37,701 nt of DNA. It comes from Alistipes sp. Lineage in GTDB: Bacteria > Bacteroidota > Bacteroidia > Bacteroidales > Rikenellaceae. The translations under genes were made by a program, and so were the position numbers. This document shows, piece by piece, positions 24,633 to 33,380 of the stretch (position 1 is the first letter of the stretch; every line of letters begins with the position of its first letter). The stretch covers positions 1 to 37,701 of the forward strand of contig JAGBTZ010000026.1 of the NCBI GenBank assembly GCA_017631055.1, in the 5' to 3' direction. Below the pieces are notes generated by a model. That model was given only the letters and a program-made list of their open reading frames with translations, did not search any database and was not told the origin of the DNA.

Positions 24633-26657
24633 ATGAAACGAATTTTTAGTGTAACAATTATGGGAATTTTTGCCGCTGTACTCTCTTCTTGCGGAGAGCA
24701 GAAGGAGGAGAAAGCGTGGGTAGTTGATCGCTTTGACGACATCAAGGTTATCCGCTACGAGGTGCCGGGCTTCGAGGAGTTGCCCCTGCAAGAGAAGATT
24801 TTGATTTACTACCTCTCGGAGGCAGCAAAGTGTGGTCGTGACATTATGTTCGACCAGAACTTTAAGTACAACCTCGCAGTGCGCCGCACACTGGAGGCAA
24901 TCTACACCTCACACGAGGGTTGCCGCGAGTGCGAGGAGTGGAAGGCGCTGGAGACCTATCTCAAAAAGATTTGGTTTGCTAACGGTATCCACCACCACTA
25001 CTCGAAGGATAAGTTCAAGCCCCGCTTCTCGCAGGAGTTCTTCGAGCAGTTGCTCGATGCTGTTCCGGCCGAGAAGTTGCCGCAGGAGTTCGGCTCGGTG
25101 GAGGCTCTGAAGGCAGTGATTATCCCCGTTATCTTTGACGAAAATCTCTATGCATCGGCTCTCAATCAGACTGCCGGCATCGATGTTATCACCGCTTCGG
25201 CTAACAACTACTACGAGGGTGTAACTCAGAAGGAGGTTGAGGCTTTCTACAAGAAGATGGCTTCGGTCAACGATCCTCGCCCCATCTCTTACGGTCTGAA
25301 CTCGAAGCTCGTGAAGGAGAATGGCAAGGTTCAGGAGAAGGTGTGGAAGTCGGGCGGTATGTACTCGGCAGCCATCGACCGTATCGTTGAGTGGTTGGAG
25401 AAGGCTGAGGGCGTGGCTGTTGAGCCCCAGAAGGCTATCATCAACTCGCTGGTGAAGTACTACAAGTCGGGCGATTTGCGCCAGTTCGATGACTACAACA
25501 TCAAGTGGGTGCAGGATACAGTTTCGAATGTAGACTTTGTGAATGGCTTTATCGAGGATTATGGCGATCCTCTGGGTCGTAAGGCTTCGTGGGAGTCGAT
25601 TGTGAACTTCCGTGACGAGGAGGCTTGCCACCGTACAGAGGTTATCTCGGCAAATGCACAGTGGTTTGAGGATAACTCGCCCATCAACCCTGCCTATCGT
25701 AAGGAGGTTGTTAAGGGTGTATCGGCAAAGGTTATCACCGTGGCTATGCTCGGTGGCGACTGCTATCCCGCAACCCCCATCGGTATCAACCTCCCGAATG
25801 CCGATTGGATTCGCAAGGAGTATGGCTCTAAGTCGGTAACTATCGACAATATCACCTTTGCCTACAAGAAGGCTGCACAGGGTAACGGCTTCTCGGAGGA
25901 GTTTGTGCTTCGTGCCGAGGACCGCGAGCGTATGGAGAAGTATGGTAAGCTTGCAGATGACCTCCACACCGACCTTCATGAGTGCCTCGGTCACGGCTCG
26001 GGCCAGTTGGCTCCCGGCGTTAAGGGTGGCGAGCTTGGTACCTACACCTCGACTCTCGAGGAGGCTCGTGCCGATCTGTTCGGTTTGTACTATCTGGGCG
26101 ACCCGAAGATGGTTGAGATTGGTCTTATCCCCTCGCTTGACGTGGCTAAGGCTCAGTATGCTTCGTATGTGATGAACGGTATGATGACCCAGTTCTCGCG
26201 CATCGAGCTCGGTAAGAATGTCGAGGAGTCGCACATGCGTAATCGCAAGCTTATCGCTGAGTGGTGCTACGAGCAGGGTAAGGCCGATAATGTAATCGAG
26301 TGGATTAAGCAGGATGGCAAGAGCTACGTTGTAATCAACGACTTCGATAAGTTCCGTAAGTTGCTCGGCAAGATGCTCTACGAGGTACAGCGCATCAAGT
26401 CGGAGGGCGATTACGAGGCTTGCAAGGAGTTGGTTGAGACCTACGCTGTGAAGATTGACCCCGCACTCCACGCTGAGGTTTTGGAGCGTTACAGTGCTCT
26501 GAATATCGAGCCTTATGGTGGATTTATCAATCCCGACTATCGCCTGGTGGAGAAGGATGGCCAAATCGTAGACGTTGAGGTTATCTACAACGACAACTAC
26601 GTTGAGCAGATGCTCCACTACTCGAAGGAGTACTCGTTCCTGCCTACGCTGAACTAA
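24633..26657 (+). CDS. Dipeptidyl peptidase III-type metallopeptidase (M49), lipoprotein-like signal
   Basis: 674 aa. It removes dipeptides from the N-terminus of short peptides. The bacterial form of the M49 zinc motif is 'HECLGHGSG' (His449, Glu450, His454) and the third ligand is in 'EEARADLFGLYY' (Glu476). Length and spacing agree with the Bacteroides thetaiotaomicron enzyme. The N-terminus 'MKRIFSVTIMGIFAAVLSSC' looks like a lipoprotein signal with Cys20, so it should be exported, unlike mammalian DPP III. Start ATG 24633 is preferred to GTG 24630. A strong palindrome follows. It works downstream of endopeptidases such as the M16 enzyme. Confidence 0.94.
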   Translation: MKRIFSVTIMGIFAAVLSSCGEQKEEKAWVVDRFDDIKVIRYEVPGFEELPLQEKILIYYLSEAAKCGRDIMFDQNFKYNLAVRRTLEAIYTSHEGCRECEEWKALETYLKKIWFANGIHHHYSKDKFKPRFSQEFFEQLLDAVPAEKLPQEFGSVEALKAVIIPVIFDENLYASALNQTAGIDVITASANNYYEGVTQKEVEAFYKKMASVNDPRPISYGLNSKLVKENGKVQEKVWKSGGMYSAAIDRIVEWLEKAEGVAVEPQKAIINSLVKYYKSGDLRQFDDYNIKWVQDTVSNVDFVNGFIEDYGDPLGRKASWESIVNFRDEEACHRTEVISANAQWFEDNSPINPAYRKEVVKGVSAKVITVAMLGGDCYPATPIGINLPNADWIRKEYGSKSVTIDNITFAYKKAAQGNGFSEEFVLRAEDRERMEKYGKLADDLHTDLHECLGHGSGQLAPGVKGGELGTYTSTLEEARADLFGLYYLGDPKMVEIGLIPSLDVAKAQYASYVMNGMMTQFSRIELGKNVEESHMRNRKLIAEWCYEQGKADNVIEWIKQDGKSYVVINDFDKFRKLLGKMLYEVQRIKSEGDYEACKELVETYAVKIDPALHAEVLERYSALNIEPYGGFINPDYRLVEKDGQIVDVEVIYNDNYVEQMLHYSKEYSFLPTLN

Positions 26658-26673
26658 TCAAAATAGGTATACT

Positions 26674-26709
26674 AAAAACGGTATGGCGTACACGCCATAC
26701 CGTTTTTTT
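26674..26709. terminator. Bidirectional terminator between DPP III gene and nadE
   Basis: AAAAACGGTATGGCG (26674-26688) and CGCCATACCGTTTTT (26693-26707) form a perfect 15-bp stem with a TACA loop and T-runs on both strands. Confidence 0.9.
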
Positions 26710-26725
26710 ATTGCATCCCTGGCAT

Positions 26726-28612
26726 CTATTTGAGCCACTCTGCCACAATCGCATCCGAGGGCATACGCAAATCGCCTCGGGGCGAGAGCGATACCGAGCC
26801 TACCTTCGGACCATCGGGCGCTGCCGAGCGCTTGAACTGCTGCGAGAAGAATCGCTTGAGGAAGACCTTCAGCCAGTGACGTATATCTTCGGGCGTAAAC
26901 TCCCCATTGAATGCCTGCAGTGCCAGATATTCAATCTTCGCAGGTGAGAATCCGTTGCGCAGGAAGTTGTAGATAAAGAAGTCGTGCAGAGCGTAGGGAC
27001 CCACCAAATCCTCGGTCTTCTGGGCAATGTTTCCATCGCTGTCTGCCGGAAGCAACTCTGGACTGACGGGCGTAGCGACAATGTCGTGCAGCGTAGCTCT
27101 TACCTTTTCGTTCGTGTCATTGTCGGCTTTCCACTCAACGAGTTTACGCACCAAGGTCTTGGGTATTGAGCAGTTGACGTTGTACATCGACATCGAGTCG
27201 CCATTGTAGGTTGCCCAACCGAGTGCAGCCTCGCTCAGGTCGCCCGTGCCGATAACTATGCCACCCACCATATTTGCCAAGTCCATAAGTATTTGTGTGC
27301 GCTCGCGAGCCTGTGAGTTTTCGTAGGCAGCACCGCGCTCCGTGGGGTCCAATCCAAGGTCGGCAAAGTGCTGCTCACACGCCTTGCGGATAGGGATTTC
27401 GCGCAGTGTGATACCCAACTCCTGCATCAGTGTCAGGGCGTTCTGATAGGTGCGGTCGGTGGTGCCGAAGCCCGGCATCGTAACTCCGATGATGTCCTTG
27501 CGGTCGAGTCCGAGCAGGTCGAATGTCGCTACGGTCGAGAGCAGAGCCAACGTCGAGTCCAGTCCGCCCGAGATACCGATTACAGCCTTTTTACAGCCGA
27601 TGTGCGAAAGACGTTGAGCCAAGCCGGCACTCTGTATCGAGAAGATTTCACGACAACCCTCGTCAATGTTGCCGGGGATGAATGGTGCGGGGTCAATCGT
27701 GCGCTCCAACTCGCATGCGGGCTGCTCGAGGTCGATATGCAGAATATCGAAACGGTTGTCGAGGTTGATAAACGAGGTGTGGCGGCGGCGCTCGTTGAAG
27801 ATATGCTCCACATCTATATCCGCCACAGTCAGCCGCTCGTCACGCACGAATCTCTCGCGGGCAGCGATAATCTCTCCATTCTCGGCTATGATGCCGTTGC
27901 CCGTGAATACGAGGTCGGTCGAGGACTCGCCAACGCCTGCCGAGCAGTAGACATAGCCGCACAGGGCTCGCGCCGACTGCTGCTTGATAAGCGAGCGCAG
28001 ATAGCCGTGCTTGCCCACGATTTCGGGTGTAGCCGAGAGGTTGAAGATAAGCGTTGCTCCCGCCAGAGCCATGTCTGACGAGGGCGGTGCCGGCACCCAC
28101 AAATCTTCGCAAATCTCTACGCCAAATCTCACGCCGTGCACCTTGAAGAGGAGGTCCGCTCCGAAGCGCACTCGCTGTCCGCAGATTACAATCTCAGTGT
28201 TGCGGATATCACGACCTTCGGTAAACCAACGGCTCTCGTAGAACTCCGAGTAGTTGGGGATGTAACTCTTGGGAACGATACCCTCGATTTTGCCGTTGCA
28301 GATGACAACGGCGCAGTTGTAGAGGTTATTTTTGTAGTATATCGGCATTCCGACAATCGACACAATGGGTCGAGGTCGCGACAGCAGCAGAGCCAGCGCC
28401 TCATCGCCCGCCTCCAAGAGACGTGATTGCAGGAAGAGGTCACCACAGGTGTAACCCGTAATCGAGAGCTCGGGGAATACTACGATGCTCACGCCTCGCT
28501 CCACAGCCTCGGCCGTCATTCGGTCGATAGCCTCGGCATTGGCCCTACAATCGGCAACCTTTACTAACGGAGTGGCCGATGCAACCTTTACAAAACCAAA
28601 TCTACTCTTCAT
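26726..28612 (-). CDS. nadE: Glutamine-dependent NAD+ synthetase
   Basis: 628 aa two-domain enzyme of the last step in NAD synthesis (nicotinate adenine dinucleotide to NAD). The N-terminal nitrilase-type glutaminase has the triad Glu48 ('VVFPELSITGY'), Lys115 ('GIVPKSYIPNY') and Cys168 ('FGVEICEDLW'). The C-terminal synthetase has the P-loop 'ISGGLDSTLALL' (348-354), 'GFGTTDRTYQNA' and 'GTGDLSEAALGWATYNGD'. Ammonia is passed between the sites. It is monocistronic by position: a terminator lies downstream and an octamer array separates it from pepT. No truncation or missing residue is seen. Confidence 0.97.
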   Translation of the reverse strand: MKSRFGFVKVASATPLVKVADCRANAEAIDRMTAEAVERGVSIVVFPELSITGYTCGDLFLQSRLLEAGDEALALLLSRPRPIVSIVGMPIYYKNNLYNCAVVICNGKIEGIVPKSYIPNYSEFYESRWFTEGRDIRNTEIVICGQRVRFGADLLFKVHGVRFGVEICEDLWVPAPPSSDMALAGATLIFNLSATPEIVGKHGYLRSLIKQQSARALCGYVYCSAGVGESSTDLVFTGNGIIAENGEIIAARERFVRDERLTVADIDVEHIFNERRRHTSFINLDNRFDILHIDLEQPACELERTIDPAPFIPGNIDEGCREIFSIQSAGLAQRLSHIGCKKAVIGISGGLDSTLALLSTVATFDLLGLDRKDIIGVTMPGFGTTDRTYQNALTLMQELGITLREIPIRKACEQHFADLGLDPTERGAAYENSQARERTQILMDLANMVGGIVIGTGDLSEAALGWATYNGDSMSMYNVNCSIPKTLVRKLVEWKADNDTNEKVRATLHDIVATPVSPELLPADSDGNIAQKTEDLVGPYALHDFFIYNFLRNGFSPAKIEYLALQAFNGEFTPEDIRHWLKVFLKRFFSQQFKRSAAPDGPKVGSVSLSPRGDLRMPSDAIVAEWLK

Positions 28613-28653
28613 TGCTTGTGATTTTATCTAATAAATAAAGCATCGCAGATACC

Positions 28654-28688
28654 TTAATTATCAATTATCAATTATCAATTGTCAATTG
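28654..28688. repeat. Octamer array (TTATCAAT / TTGTCAAT)
   Basis: TTAATTATCAATTATCAATT followed by ATCAATTGTCAATTG gives four units of an 8-base word in the gap between nadE and the pepT stop. Confidence 0.85.
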
Positions 28689-29906
28689 CTACTTCGCCCA
28701 GAGTTGTGCCAGGTTGATGATTACCTTCACAGCCTTCTCCATCGAGTTCAGCGAGCAGTACTCAAACTTGCCGTGGAAGTTCATACCGCCGGCGAAGATA
28801 TTGGGGCAGGGCAGACCCATAAACGACAATCGTGCGCCATCCGTACCGCCACGAATAGGGCGAACAATAGGCTTCACATCAGCCTCGCGCATAGCCTCCA
28901 GAGCCTTGTCGATAACCTGGGGATGCGGCTCGACCATCTTGCGCATATTGTAGTATTGGTCTTTCAGCGTGAGAGTGAGCACTCCCTGGCCGAACTTATT
29001 GTTCAGCATACCCACAATGTCGTGCATCCAGACCTTCTTGGCCTCGAATTTCTCAGCATCGTGGTCGCGGATGATGTACGAAATCTGTGCCTGCTCGACC
29101 GTTCCGTTGATACCCACGCAGTGGTAGAAGCCCTCATAACCCTCGGTGTGTTCGGGGCGCTCCTGTGCGGGCAGCAACGAGTTAAGTTCGCATGCAACCT
29201 GTATAGCGTTAATCATCTTGCCCTTGGCATAGCCGGGGTGTACGTTGCGACCCTGAATCGAGATCTTTGCCGAGGCAGCGTTGAAGTTCTCGTACTCCAA
29301 CTCACCCTCGTAGCCGCCATCCATCGTGTAGGCGAAGTCGGCACCAAAGGCTGCAACATCGAAGAAATCGACACCGCGACCAATCTCTTCATCGGGCGTG
29401 AAGCCGATGCGAATCTTGCCGTGCTTAATCTCGGGGTGCGAAAGCAGATACTCCGCAGCGGTCATAATCTCGGCAACGCCACCCTTATCGTCAGCACCCA
29501 GTAGGGTAGTGCCGTCAGTGTGAATCAGCGTGTGACCCACAAAGTTCTTGAGTTCGGGGAACTCCGCAACCTTCATCGTGAGGGCATTGTTCAGCACGAT
29601 ATCCTCGCCATCGTAACACTCGATAATGCGGGGCTTGACATCCTTGCCACTCATATCGGGTGCGGTGTCAACATGGGCGATAAATCCGATGACGGGAGCA
29701 TTCTCGTAGCCCTCGCTTGCGGGGATAGTTCCCATAGTGTAGCCGTATTTATCGGTCACAACTTCGGTCATTCCGAGTGCCTCCATCTCCTCTCGGAGCA
29801 TATTCAGAAGGTCAAACTGCTTTGCGGTAGAGGGGAATGTTTCGCTATTCTCATCCGATTGCGTATCCACAGCAACGTACTTCAAAAATCTCTCTTTCAA
29901 TTCCAT
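28689..29906 (-). CDS. pepT: Peptidase T (tripeptide aminopeptidase)
   Basis: 405 aa di-zinc M20 peptidase that removes the N-terminal residue of tripeptides in the cytoplasm. 'GFIAHVDTAPD' gives zinc ligand His78 and Asp80, 'TTLLGADDKGGVAEI' the bridging Asp, 'FTPDEEIGRGVDFF' the catalytic Glu pair, 'TMDGGYEGELEYENFNAA' the next ligand region, and 'FAGGMNFHGKFEY' the last histidine. The lid domain carries 'GRNVHPGYAKGKMINAI'. Its start 'MELKERFLKYVAVDTQSDEN' is standard. It completes the peptide route M16 / DPP III / OPT / PepT seen in this window. Confidence 0.96.
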   Translation of the reverse strand: MELKERFLKYVAVDTQSDENSETFPSTAKQFDLLNMLREEMEALGMTEVVTDKYGYTMGTIPASEGYENAPVIGFIAHVDTAPDMSGKDVKPRIIECYDGEDIVLNNALTMKVAEFPELKNFVGHTLIHTDGTTLLGADDKGGVAEIMTAAEYLLSHPEIKHGKIRIGFTPDEEIGRGVDFFDVAAFGADFAYTMDGGYEGELEYENFNAASAKISIQGRNVHPGYAKGKMINAIQVACELNSLLPAQERPEHTEGYEGFYHCVGINGTVEQAQISYIIRDHDAEKFEAKKVWMHDIVGMLNNKFGQGVLTLTLKDQYYNMRKMVEPHPQVIDKALEAMREADVKPIVRPIRGGTDGARLSFMGLPCPNIFAGGMNFHGKFEYCSLNSMEKAVKVIINLAQLWAK

Positions 29907-29917
29907 AATTTTTCGAT

Positions 29918-30095
29918 TTTATGCGGCATCTTTCGACTCTCCTCGCCTATCCCAAATGGGAAATACGTTTAGTATGTCCCATCTGCGCCAGCCTTCGGTC
30001 GAGCCAAAACCTGCTCACCTAAAATCAAAAAATGGTCGGTGAGCCGGTAGCCTTTGTTAGTAATTATTCCAATTTATGCGGCATCTTTCGACTCT
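29918..30095. repeat. 23-bp direct repeat pair flanking an inverted repeat
   Basis: TTTATGCGGCATCTTTCGACTCT occurs at 29918-29940 and again at 30073-30095. Between them GCTCACC (30013-30019) pairs with GGTGAGC (30038-30044). On the minus strand both copies can be read as ...ESKDAA-stop in frame, which recalls intergenic repeats that mimic coding sequence. No gene is called here. Confidence 0.75.
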
Positions 30096-30144
30096 TCGCG
30101 CCTGAAGTTCTCTGTCGGAAATGCCTTGTTTTCAATAATTCAAA

Positions 30145-31341
30145 TTACAAATCAGTCTTGACAAACGAGATATTACCCTTCTTTGCCTTGGCACGGTTGA
30201 AGCGGTCCTCGCCAAATGTGAAGTAGACATCTCCCTTATACTCGTTCAGACAGTAGTACTGTATGCTGTGCGGCGAGGCGATCTCCCAAGCCTTCTCAAC
30301 TGTTCCCATATCGTTGAGGATTGCCAGACGAACACGGCTGCGGTTTGCGCCTTTTCCGTTTGGGAGCAGGTAGTTAGGCTTCACGTTGTACATCACATAG
30401 ACTGTTCCATTGTGGTTGAGGAACTCGGGGCGTGACTCGATGTCGCCAATCTGATAGGGATTGCGCAGACACTCTCCCGTGAGCGAGTAGACGCCGAGGA
30501 ATGTACCTGCCTTCAACTTGTTCTCGGGGCGCGATGTGCGGGCGATGATATATACTCGCTCGCCCTCGATTGTCATTGCAGCCTCCGATGCTCCGTACTT
30601 GAATTCGGGGCAAGAGTAGACCATCTCGTAATCTACGCCATCTTTGGTGCGAACAACGATAGGCACCGAGCCTGCGCAGCACCAACTCGAGATAACGTTG
30701 TAGTACCACTCGCCGTGCTTGGTGAAGTTCTGGTCGAGCAAGGGACGCTCATAGCCTTTAAGGTTGGTAACGCCAAAGTCTGCATACACCTCTTTGAATG
30801 CCTCCGAGGTCATTGTTATGCTCTTCTTTACTCCGTTGTGAGTGTAGTTGATGCGGCAGCGATCAACAAATCCGATGGGTTTGCCATCCTTGGAGTCGAT
30901 ATCGAATACCGCCATAACCGAGTCGCCATTCTCGCGAGCCTGGAATATACAACGAATCTTGTCGCCCAAATCCAACAAAAATACATCATAGGGCGGGAAG
31001 TTAGCATCCTGCTTGAACTCGCCAATGCTGCCACCTGTCTTGAGCAGCACCGAGTGCTCAATCTTACCTGACTTATATTTCTTAACATTGAACTTGCTCA
31101 GCGCCAGGTCGATCGTGAGGTTCGAAGGATCCTCGTGGTTGTTTTGGCAGTCGCGGATATGTGTAACAAAGACATCTCCATTCTTGTTGATGATAGCGGC
31201 CGAGCCGTGCGACATCTTGTTTGCAGGGTCAGAAATTACAACTCCATCCTCCACGTTGAACGGGAAGAGAGCCTTCGGAGCCTTTGCCGCAGCCGACAAA
31301 GTAAAGCAACTTGCTGCCAGAATAAGAATAAAGCGTTTCAT
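30145..31341 (-). CDS. Secreted protein of unknown function, possibly beta-propeller
   Basis: 398 aa with a signal peptide (MKRFILILAASCFTLSAAA). I do not recognise the family. The body is all-beta in appearance, with repeated short strands and turns such as 'GSAAIINKNGDVFVTHIRD', 'PYDVFLLDLGDKIRCIFQAR', 'GASEAAMTIEGERVYIIART' and 'SRPEFLNHNGTVYVMYNVKP', which resembles sialidase or GH43-type propellers. Classical Asp-box motifs are absent. A Cys-Cys pair ('SSWCCAGSVPIVV') is conspicuous. Its leader is entirely a heptamer repeat array, and the OPT transporter gene lies directly upstream on the same strand. A glycan-binding or hydrolase role is only a guess. Confidence 0.75.
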   Translation of the reverse strand: MKRFILILAASCFTLSAAAKAPKALFPFNVEDGVVISDPANKMSHGSAAIINKNGDVFVTHIRDCQNNHEDPSNLTIDLALSKFNVKKYKSGKIEHSVLLKTGGSIGEFKQDANFPPYDVFLLDLGDKIRCIFQARENGDSVMAVFDIDSKDGKPIGFVDRCRINYTHNGVKKSITMTSEAFKEVYADFGVTNLKGYERPLLDQNFTKHGEWYYNVISSWCCAGSVPIVVRTKDGVDYEMVYSCPEFKYGASEAAMTIEGERVYIIARTSRPENKLKAGTFLGVYSLTGECLRNPYQIGDIESRPEFLNHNGTVYVMYNVKPNYLLPNGKGANRSRVRLAILNDMGTVEKAWEIASPHSIQYYCLNEYKGDVYFTFGEDRFNRAKAKKGNISFVKTDL

Positions 31342-31391
31342 TTGAATTGTGAATTGTGAATTTTGAATTGTGAATTGTGAATTTTGAATTG
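31342..31391. repeat. Heptamer tandem array (GTGAATT / TTGAATT), second locus
   Basis: The whole gap between the OPT gene stop (31396) and the next start (31341) consists of GTGAATT and TTGAATT words, the same family as at 2688-2755. It leaves no room for other leader sequence. Confidence 0.9.
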
Positions 31392-31395
31392 GCCC

Positions 31396-33330
31396 CTACT
31401 CTTTCTTTGCTTTAAGTGTGTGAACGGTAAAGTAGATTGCCAGAGCAATATACATTGCCAAAGCCAACCACTCTGCCGAGTTCGATGCTGCCCAATCGGT
31501 CATATAGAGATCGACACCGACAAACTTCAGCACGGCAGCCACAACGCCCATCAGCGCACCACCGGCGATAAAGCCCGATGCGAGGAGTGTTCCACGATCG
31601 AAACGAGCCTTGTTGAGCGCCTCATCCTTCGAGCGGTTCGAAACGAACCACGCGATAGCACCACCCGCCACAAGCGGAGCATTGAGCGACATCGGGATAA
31701 ACATACCCAGCGAGAATGCCAATGCCGGTACGCCAATCCAATTCAGAACCAAAGCCAATACCGCACCCGCGAAGTAGAGCACCCACGGGGTCTCGCCACC
31801 CTCCATAAGAGGTTTGATAACCGCTGCCATTGCGTTTGCCTGCGGAGCAGTCAGTGCGTTCTCGCCAACGAATCCGTAGGTCTTGTTGAGGATAATCATC
31901 ACACCTGCAACCGTAGCTGCCGAGACGAATGTGCCGAGGAACTTCCACGCCTCCTGCTTCTTGGGTGTTGTGCCGAGCCAGTAACCAATCTTCAGGTCGG
32001 TGATAAAACCTCCCGCCATCGAGAGTGCCGTGCAGACTACGCCGCCGATGATGAGAGCAGCGGTCATTCCCTTCTCGCCCTCCAAGCCGATAGAAACCAG
32101 AACGAGCGAACTGAGAATAAGTGTCATAAGTGTCATTCCCGACACGGGGTTGGTACCCACGATAGCGATTGCATTTGCCGCTACGGTCGTGAAGAGGAAT
32201 GCGATTACGAATACAATCAGCAGTGCAACAATGGTGTGGAACCAGTTGCCCAGAACGCCAAATTGGAAGAATACGAGAGTCGAAACCAGAACTGCGATAA
32301 TAACCGAGAGGATAACCTTCATCGAGAGGTCACGCTGTGTACGCTCGATTGCGCCCTCCGACTTCTTGCCGCCCAACTCCTTGACTGCCAAGCCAACGGC
32401 AGACTTGATGATGCCCGCCTGCTTGATGATGCCGATAAGTCCTGCCATTGCGATACCGCCGATACCGATAGGACGTCCATACGCCTGGAAGAGCTGCATT
32501 GCTGTCATCTCTGCCGCCTCGGCCGAAGCGTAACCCACCAGCGGAACAATCACAAACCAAACGAGGCACGAGCCTGCGGTGATGATTACGGCATACTTCA
32601 GACCGATGATGTAGCCCAAACCGAGCAGAGTTGCTCCGGTGTTCATCGAGAACTCAACCTTGAACTTATCAGCCACAGCCACGCCCCAAGCGGTCATCTT
32701 GGTCGAGATATTCTCGGCCCAAGCACCGAATGACGATACTGCAAAGTCGTAAAGACCTCCGATAAGACCTGCAACAGCCAACAGTACGGTCTGCTTGCCA
32801 CCCTTCTCGCCCGAAACGAGTACCTCGGTGGTAGCCGTAGCCTCGGGGAAGGGGTACTTGCCGTGCATATCCTTAACGAAATACTTGCGGAAGGGAACGA
32901 GCAACACGATACCCAACACGCCACCCAGAAGCGACGAGAGGAATACCTGATAGAACTGCGCCTCTAAGCCGAGAATGTAGAGTGCCGGCAGTGTGAAGAT
33001 TGCACCCGCCACAATCACACCCGAAGATGCGCCAATCGACTGAATGAGGACATTCTCGCCAAGCATACTGCGCTTCTTGCCACGCAGTGAGCCGAAGCCG
33101 GCTGCCAGGATTGCGATAGGAATTGCTGCCTCAAAGACCTGGCCAACCTTCAGTCCGAGAAAGGCTGCTGCTGCCGAGAAGATGATTGCCATAATGACAC
33201 CCATCGTAACCGAGTAGGGTGTTGCCTCGGCAGGGGTGCTCTGTGCCGACATTATCGGCTGATACTCTTCGCCTGCCTTCAATTCGCGGTAGGCGTTTTC
33301 GGGTAATGAGATGTTTTTATTCTGCTCCAT
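31396..33330 (-). CDS. OPT family oligopeptide transporter
   Basis: 644 aa inner-membrane transporter with some 14-16 hydrophobic segments. The OPT family moves di- to penta-peptides or metal-chelates with protons. Recognisable parts are 'TMGVIMAIIFSAAAAFLGLK', 'RSMLGENVLIQSIGASSGVI', 'PFRKYFVKDMHGKYPFPEAT' followed by ATTEVLVSGEKGG, and the C-terminal 'LGMFIPMSLNAPLVAGGAIA'. Bacterial members are longer than 600 aa, as here. Its substrate is not shown by sequence, but the exported proteases and PepT nearby suggest peptides. It lies between the unknown secreted protein and an octamer array that separates it from the GH13 gene. Confidence 0.93.
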   Translation of the reverse strand: MEQNKNISLPENAYRELKAGEEYQPIMSAQSTPAEATPYSVTMGVIMAIIFSAAAAFLGLKVGQVFEAAIPIAILAAGFGSLRGKKRSMLGENVLIQSIGASSGVIVAGAIFTLPALYILGLEAQFYQVFLSSLLGGVLGIVLLVPFRKYFVKDMHGKYPFPEATATTEVLVSGEKGGKQTVLLAVAGLIGGLYDFAVSSFGAWAENISTKMTAWGVAVADKFKVEFSMNTGATLLGLGYIIGLKYAVIITAGSCLVWFVIVPLVGYASAEAAEMTAMQLFQAYGRPIGIGGIAMAGLIGIIKQAGIIKSAVGLAVKELGGKKSEGAIERTQRDLSMKVILSVIIAVLVSTLVFFQFGVLGNWFHTIVALLIVFVIAFLFTTVAANAIAIVGTNPVSGMTLMTLILSSLVLVSIGLEGEKGMTAALIIGGVVCTALSMAGGFITDLKIGYWLGTTPKKQEAWKFLGTFVSAATVAGVMIILNKTYGFVGENALTAPQANAMAAVIKPLMEGGETPWVLYFAGAVLALVLNWIGVPALAFSLGMFIPMSLNAPLVAGGAIAWFVSNRSKDEALNKARFDRGTLLASGFIAGGALMGVVAAVLKFVGVDLYMTDWAASNSAEWLALAMYIALAIYFTVHTLKAKKE

Positions 33331-33340
33331 ACTATTATTC

Positions 33341-33370
33341 GCTATTAGCCATTAGCCATTAGCCGTTGGC
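33341..33370. repeat. Octamer array (ATTAGCC)
   Basis: GCTATTAGCCATTAGCCATT followed by AGCCGTTGGC, in the gap between the OPT and GH13 genes. An inverted copy of the same array lies at 37521-37554, on the far side of the GH13-murF-manC genes. Confidence 0.85.
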
Positions 33371-33380
33371 TTTTTGTTTA

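Noticed and set aside
24909-26618. 569-codon minus-strand frame opposite the DPP III gene
   Set aside because: The plus strand carries the full M49 motifs; the antisense product is Leu/Val-rich low-information sequence.
31384-32733. 449-codon plus-strand frame opposite the OPT gene
   Set aside because: Arg/His/Cys-rich antisense frame of a clear membrane transporter.
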